DNA of 8,094 bases from Actinomycetales bacterium UBA1416 (GTDB lineage Bacteria > Actinomycetota > Actinomycetes > Actinomycetales > Actinomycetaceae), in contig DBPQ01000117.1 in assembly GCA_002304945.1 (NCBI GenBank), positions 367-8,460 of the forward strand, in the 5' to 3' direction. A program made the position numbers and the translations under genes. The notes below the pieces were generated by a model, which searched no databases, was not told where the DNA came from, and saw only the letters and a program-made list of their open reading frames with translations. Positions 5,879 to 8,094 of the stretch are shown here, piece after piece (position 1 is the first letter of the stretch; every line of letters begins with the position of its first letter).

Positions 5879-5904
5879 GGAATCTTCCCGGCCCCCGATG
5901 CGTT
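5879..5904 (+). promoter_or_regulatory. SigR-dependent autoregulatory promoter of sigR
   Basis: GGAAT (5879-5883) and GTT (5902-5904) are separated by exactly 18 bases. This is the known GGAAT-N18-GTT consensus of SigR in Streptomyces and closely resembles SigH sites in mycobacteria. It lies about 80 bases before the sigR ATG and points toward it. This agrees with the known positive feedback, in which thiol oxidation frees SigR from RsrA and SigR then raises its own transcription. Transcription would start near 5910-5914. Confidence 0.8.
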
Positions 5905-5971
5905 CTCTCCGATGTGACCACCCTGACCCTGCCCCTCGCGCCGCTGGACGCGCCGTGGCACGGGGAGCGGC

Positions 5972-5977
5972 TAGGCT
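5972..5977 (+). promoter_or_regulatory. Second, housekeeping-type -10 element of sigR
   Basis: TAGGCT fits TANNNT. It ends eight bases before the ATG at 5986 and five bases before an in-frame GTG at 5983. This suggests a near-leaderless basal transcript distinct from the stress-induced one, as in the two-promoter design known for Streptomyces sigR. Confidence 0.45.
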
Positions 5978-5985
5978 CGTGGGTG

Positions 5986-6576
5986 ATGGACTCCCGACAT
6001 GATGACGAGCTCGACCTGGACCTCCAGGACCTGTTCGAGATCCAGGCCCTGCCCTACCTCGACCAGCTCTACGGCGCCGCCCTGCGCATGACGCGCAACC
6101 CCGCGGACGCGGAGGACCTGGTGCAGGAGACCTACGCCAAGGCGTTCGCCGCCTTCCACCAGTTCACGCAGGGCACCAACCTCAAGGCCTGGCTGTACCG
6201 GATCCTCACCAACACGTTCATCAACAACTACCGGAAGGCCCAGCGCGAGCCGCTGCGCTCGGACGGGGACACCATCGAGGACTGGCAGCTCCACAGTGCC
6301 GAGTCGCACAGCTCCACCGGGCTGCGCTCGGCGGAGATGGAGGCCCTCGACAGCCTGCCCGACTCCACCGTGAAGGATGCGCTCGCGGCCCTGCCCGACG
6401 ACTTCCGGATGGTGGTGTACCTCGCGGACGTCGAGGGGTTCGCCTACAAGGAGATCGCCGAGATCATGGGGACCCCGGTCGGGACCGTGATGTCCCGGCT
6501 CCACCGGGGCCGCCGCCAGCTCCGGGAGGCCCTCAACGACTACGCGCGCGAGCTCGGCATGAAGGAGGCGAGATGA
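5986..6576 (+). CDS. sigR: ECF RNA polymerase sigma factor SigR/SigH
   Basis: This 196-aa group-IV sigma factor directs transcription of thiol- and oxidative-stress genes. Region 2 spans about 21-89: LPYLDQLYGAALRMTRNPAD, then AEDLVQETYAKAFAAFHQF and NLKAWLYRILTNTFINNYRK. Region 4 spans about 125-182 and includes the -35-binding helix-turn-helix AYKEIAEIMGTPVGTVMSRL (153-172). These sequences match actinobacterial SigR/SigH closely. The assignment is supported by the ATGA overlap with an RsrA-type anti-sigma gene and by the upstream GGAAT-N18-GTT site. The ATG at 5986 gives the usual short form; GTG 5983 directly before it would add one residue. The frame stays open upstream, so a form starting at GTG 5914 would have 24 more residues, comparable to the unstable extended SigR isoform of Streptomyces. 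That longer form is inferred. Confidence 0.93.
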   Translation: MDSRHDDELDLDLQDLFEIQALPYLDQLYGAALRMTRNPADAEDLVQETYAKAFAAFHQFTQGTNLKAWLYRILTNTFINNYRKAQREPLRSDGDTIEDWQLHSAESHSSTGLRSAEMEALDSLPDSTVKDALAALPDDFRMVVYLADVEGFAYKEIAEIMGTPVGTVMSRLHRGRRQLREALNDYARELGMKEAR

Positions 6577-6830
6577 CGGACGACTGCGGCTGCGACGACC
6601 TGGTGTCGCACCTCTTCCAGCTCTTCGACGCCGAACTCGAGGGCGCCGAGTGCGCCCGGCTGCGCCGCCACCTCGAGGGGTGCCCCCACTGCTCCGAACT
6701 CGCCGACGCCGAGGAGCACATCCGCACCCTCATCCGCCGCTCCTGCGTGGAGCACGCCCCGGAGTCCCTGCGCACCCGGGTGATCACGCAGATCACGGTG
6801 CTGCGGGCCCAGGGCCGTTCTGAGTTCTGA
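6573..6830 (+). CDS. rsrA: Mycothiol-system zinc anti-sigma factor RsrA
   Basis: This 85-aa cytosolic anti-sigma factor of the ZAS family holds SigR inactive until disulfide stress expels its zinc. The zinc-binding residues are visible: Cys7 (aligned with Cys11 of Streptomyces RsrA, five residues before HLFQLFD), then the His-x3-Cys-x2-Cys motif RRHLEGCPHC with His33, Cys37 and Cys40. Cys58 in RRSC lies near the position of the later cysteines of RsrA. Cys5 is an extra cysteine next to Cys7. HLFQLFDAELEGAECARLRR (13-32) is the typical helix before the motif. The ATG overlaps the sigR stop as ATGA, and the strong SD GAAGGAGG (6561-6568) lies within the end of sigR, so the partners are made together. 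Length is slightly short for the family but all metal ligands are present. Confidence 0.92.
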   Translation: MTDDCGCDDLVSHLFQLFDAELEGAECARLRRHLEGCPHCSELADAEEHIRTLIRRSCVEHAPESLRTRVITQITVLRAQGRSEF

Positions 6831-6842
6831 CGCGCCACCGGC

Positions 6843-6848
6843 TAGGAT
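6843..6848 (+). promoter_or_regulatory. -10 element of the bL37 gene
   Basis: TAGGAT fits TANNNT. It lies 43 bases before the ATG at 6892, giving a predicted leader of roughly 35 bases that includes a strong SD. Unlike many neighbours, this gene thus looks leadered. The bL37 gene may also be read from the sigR-rsrA operon. Confidence 0.45.
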
Positions 6849-6891
6849 GGGGCGTCCGGAACTGACGAGACGCTCCCGGAAGGAGCACACC

Positions 6892-6966
6892 ATGAGCAAG
6901 CGCGGTCGGAAGCGCCAGGGTCGCAAGGGCAACGCCGCGAACCACGGCAAGCGCCCCAACGCCTGA
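6892..6966 (+). CDS. Small basic ribosomal protein bL37
   Basis: This 24-residue protein runs from MSKRGRKRQGRKGN to the end AANHGKRPNA. It is highly basic and carries the ANHGKRPN signature of the actinobacterial 50S protein bL37, known from mycobacterial ribosome structures. Such genes are often missed because of their length. The real start is supported by the SD GGAAGGAG (6878-6885), six bases before the ATG, and by a terminator directly after the stop. It follows rsrA by 61 bases. Proximity to sigR-rsrA recurs in Actinobacteria as far as I know, but a functional link to thiol stress is not shown by the sequence. Confidence 0.85.
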   Translation: MSKRGRKRQGRKGNAANHGKRPNA

Positions 6967-6978
6967 GCAGACACGATG

Positions 6979-7004
6979 ACGGGCCACCCCTCGGGGTGGC
7001 CCGT
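6979..7004 (+). terminator. Strong intrinsic-type hairpin after bL37
   Basis: ACGGGCCACCC (6979-6989) and GGGTGGCCCGT (6994-7004) form a perfect 11-bp stem around the tetraloop CTCG. The sequence after it, TCCGTTTCCC, is T-containing rather than a true T tract. It lies 12 bases after the bL37 stop and separates it from the oxidoreductase gene. Confidence 0.85.
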
Positions 7005-7019
7005 TCCGTTTCCCGCTCC

Positions 7020-7025
7020 TAGGCT
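7020..7025 (+). promoter_or_regulatory. -10 element for a leaderless mRNA (oxidoreductase)
   Basis: TAGGCT fits TANNNT and ends six bases before the ATG at 7032. There is no SD in the short gap after the terminator, so a leaderless mRNA is likely. Confidence 0.5.
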
Positions 7026-7031
7026 CGACCC

Positions 7032-8003
7032 ATGGTGCGCTGTGCCTGGGTCGAGGAGTTCCATGACGCCGATCCGCTGGCGGGTCTCCGGCTCGGGGAC
7101 CTCGAGGTGGAACCCCCACCCGGATGGGTGCGCGTGGACGTGGAGGCGGTCTCCGTCAACCACCACGACGTCTGGTCGCTGCGCGGGGTGGGGCTCCCGG
7201 CGGACCGGCTCCCCATGGTGCTCGGCACCGACGCCGCCGGCACCGACGAGCACGGCCGTCCCGTCATCGTCCACGCGGTCCTCACCCCCGGCGAGGGCGG
7301 CGACGGCGTGGAGGACGAGACGCTGCACCCCCGCCGGACCCTGCTGTCGGAGCGGCACCACGGCACCTTCGCCGAGCACGTCTGGGTGCCCGCCGGGAAC
7401 CTGGTGGAGCGCAGCCCCCTCCTCAGCGCCGAACACGCGGCGTGCCTGCCCACGGCCTGGCTCACCGCCTGGCGGATGCTGACGCGCCACCTGGGCGACG
7501 CCGGCAGCTTACTCGTCCAGGGCGCCACCGGGGGCGTCGCCACGGCGGCGATCGTGCTGGGGCACGCCCTCGGGCACGAGGTGTGGGCCACGTCCCGGAC
7601 GGAGGAGGGGCGCGCCTTCGCCGAGGGTCTCGGCGCCCACCCGCTGCACCCGGGCGCGCGCCTGCCGAGCCGCGTCGACGGCGTGATCGAGACGGTGGGG
7701 GAATCCACCTGGGCACACTCGCTCGCCGCGCTGCGCCCGGGCGGCACCGTCGTCGTCGCCGGGGCCACCAGTGGCGCGATGCCCCCGGCGGAGCTGAACC
7801 GCATCTTCTTCCGCTCGCTGCGCGTGATCGGGTCCACGATGGGCACTCGCACGGAACTGGAGGTGCTGCAACGCTTCGTGGTCGACCGGCACGTCACCCC
7901 CGTGATCGCCGCGGTTCGTCCGTTCGAGGAACTCCCCGAGGCGATCCGTGCGCTCGCCGAGGGGCGCACCCGGGGCAAGGAGATCGTGCGGGTCAGGACC
8001 TAG
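7032..8003 (+). CDS. MDR-family NAD(P)H-dependent oxidoreductase (quinone-oxidoreductase-like)
   Basis: This 323-aa protein has the two-domain medium-chain dehydrogenase/reductase layout. The N-terminal GroES-like catalytic domain (about 1-125) includes VEAVSVNHHDVWSLRGVG (37-54) and LPMVLGTDAAGT (60-71). The nucleotide-binding domain (about 126-290) has LLVQGATGGVATAAIVLGHA (160-179), which contains the Rossmann glycine motif GATGGV (164-169). VDGVIETVG (215-223) and LRPGGTVVVAGATSG (234-248) are further family landmarks. The catalytic zinc Cys is replaced (VNHHD in place of the usual Cys-containing motif), and the structural-zinc Cys cluster is absent from 84-111. It is therefore more like zinc-independent quinone oxidoreductases, despite the common name 'zinc-binding dehydrogenase'. 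Its substrate is unknown. The gene stands alone after a terminator, with its own leaderless-type promoter. Confidence 0.9.
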   Translation: MVRCAWVEEFHDADPLAGLRLGDLEVEPPPGWVRVDVEAVSVNHHDVWSLRGVGLPADRLPMVLGTDAAGTDEHGRPVIVHAVLTPGEGGDGVEDETLHPRRTLLSERHHGTFAEHVWVPAGNLVERSPLLSAEHAACLPTAWLTAWRMLTRHLGDAGSLLVQGATGGVATAAIVLGHALGHEVWATSRTEEGRAFAEGLGAHPLHPGARLPSRVDGVIETVGESTWAHSLAALRPGGTVVVAGATSGAMPPAELNRIFFRSLRVIGSTMGTRTELEVLQRFVVDRHVTPVIAAVRPFEELPEAIRALAEGRTRGKEIVRVRT

Positions 8004-8006
8004 ACT
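8001..8006 (+). promoter_or_regulatory. -10 element overlapping a stop codon (3'-end gene)
   Basis: TAGACT fits TANNNT, and its first three bases are the TAG stop of the oxidoreductase gene. It ends seven bases before the ATG at 8014, predicting a leaderless or near-leaderless transcript. GGCGGG before the ATG could instead be a weak SD for read-through translation. Confidence 0.4.
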
Positions 8007-8013
8007 GGCGGGC

Positions 8014-8094
8014 ATGGCGACACGCTCCTGGCTCATCAGCTCCCCCCGCTCCGAGACCCTCCCCGCCCGCCCCCACCTGCGGGTCCAGCTGGTG
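8014..8094 (+). CDS. 5' end of an unidentified protein (partial)
   Basis: An ATG ten bases after the oxidoreductase stop opens a frame of 27 codons to the window edge. It begins MATRSWLISSPRSETLPARP and continues HLRVQLV, with mostly G or C at third codon positions. No signal peptide or family motif is evident, and too little is present to identify it. A -10 hexamer directly before the start supports a real gene start. Confidence 0.55.
   Translation, partial: MATRSWLISSPRSETLPARPHLRVQLV

Noticed and set aside
5328..5921. N-terminal extension of rsgA to ATG 5921
   Set aside because: The extra 198 residues are a shadow of the doxX-like gene. RsgA similarity begins just after GTG 5327.
6857..6885. 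SigR-type promoter for bL37
   Set aside because: GGAAC is present, but there is no GTT at the needed spacing.
7700..7725. Second SigR-type promoter inside the oxidoreductase gene
   Set aside because: GGAAT is present but the triplet after 18 bases is TCG, not GTT, and it lies within a coding region.
1..8094. CRISPR array, tRNA, rRNA or insertion sequence
   Set aside because: No regularly spaced repeats, cloverleaf sequence, rRNA motif, transposase or terminal inverted repeats were seen on either strand.

Overview
The window is very GC-rich, with strong G/C bias at third codon positions. Its gene content is typical of a high-GC Gram-positive actinobacterium, most likely order Micrococcales: a SigR/RsrA thiol-stress pair, the 24-residue ribosomal protein bL37, a DUF6912-type protein, an actinobacterial HisN next to RsgA, and a SAF protein next to a MinD/CpaE-like protein. 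Genus cannot be decided from the sequence. No mobile element, rRNA, tRNA or CRISPR array is visible. Genes are dense and no gene-free stretch exceeds about 165 bases.

Left part (1-1140). The 5' end of an unidentified minus-strand gene (1-99) diverges from a plus-strand gene for a 174-aa protein with probable LSm-like folds (246-770). The gap between them is unusually A+T-rich and holds a perfect 10-bp tandem repeat. A short convergent junction leads to a minus-strand 74-aa BldC/excisionase-type DNA-binding protein (800-1024).

Centre-left (1141-3431). A plus-strand run encodes a membrane-anchored SAF-domain protein, an overlapping MinD/CpaE-like ATPase whose P-loop lysines are replaced, and a DUF6912-type protein. 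This looks like the first part of a Flp/Tad-type assembly locus, but no TadA/B/C gene follows. The run ends at a GC-rich hairpin facing the convergent operon.

Centre-right (3500-5821, minus). The probable operon doxX-like > rsgA > hisN has a GTGA stop/start overlap between the first two genes and a 10-base gap between the last two.

Right part (5822-8094, plus). sigR and rsrA overlap by ATGA, followed by the bL37 gene, a strong terminator hairpin, an MDR-family oxidoreductase, and the first 27 codons of an unidentified gene. Upstream of sigR is an exact GGAAT-N18-GTT sequence, the known SigR promoter consensus. This implies positive autoregulation, with RsrA as the redox-sensitive brake. An in-frame GTG lies 9 nt after the GTT, so induction could also make an N-terminally extended SigR isoform, as known for Streptomyces.

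The most general pattern is that seven genes have a -10-like hexamer ending only 5-8 nt before the start codon, which predicts leaderless mRNAs. I see no clear new multi-gene system. The best leads are SigR autoregulation with a possible isoform, the leaderless promoters, and the orphan SAF/ATPase pair with a degenerate P-loop.
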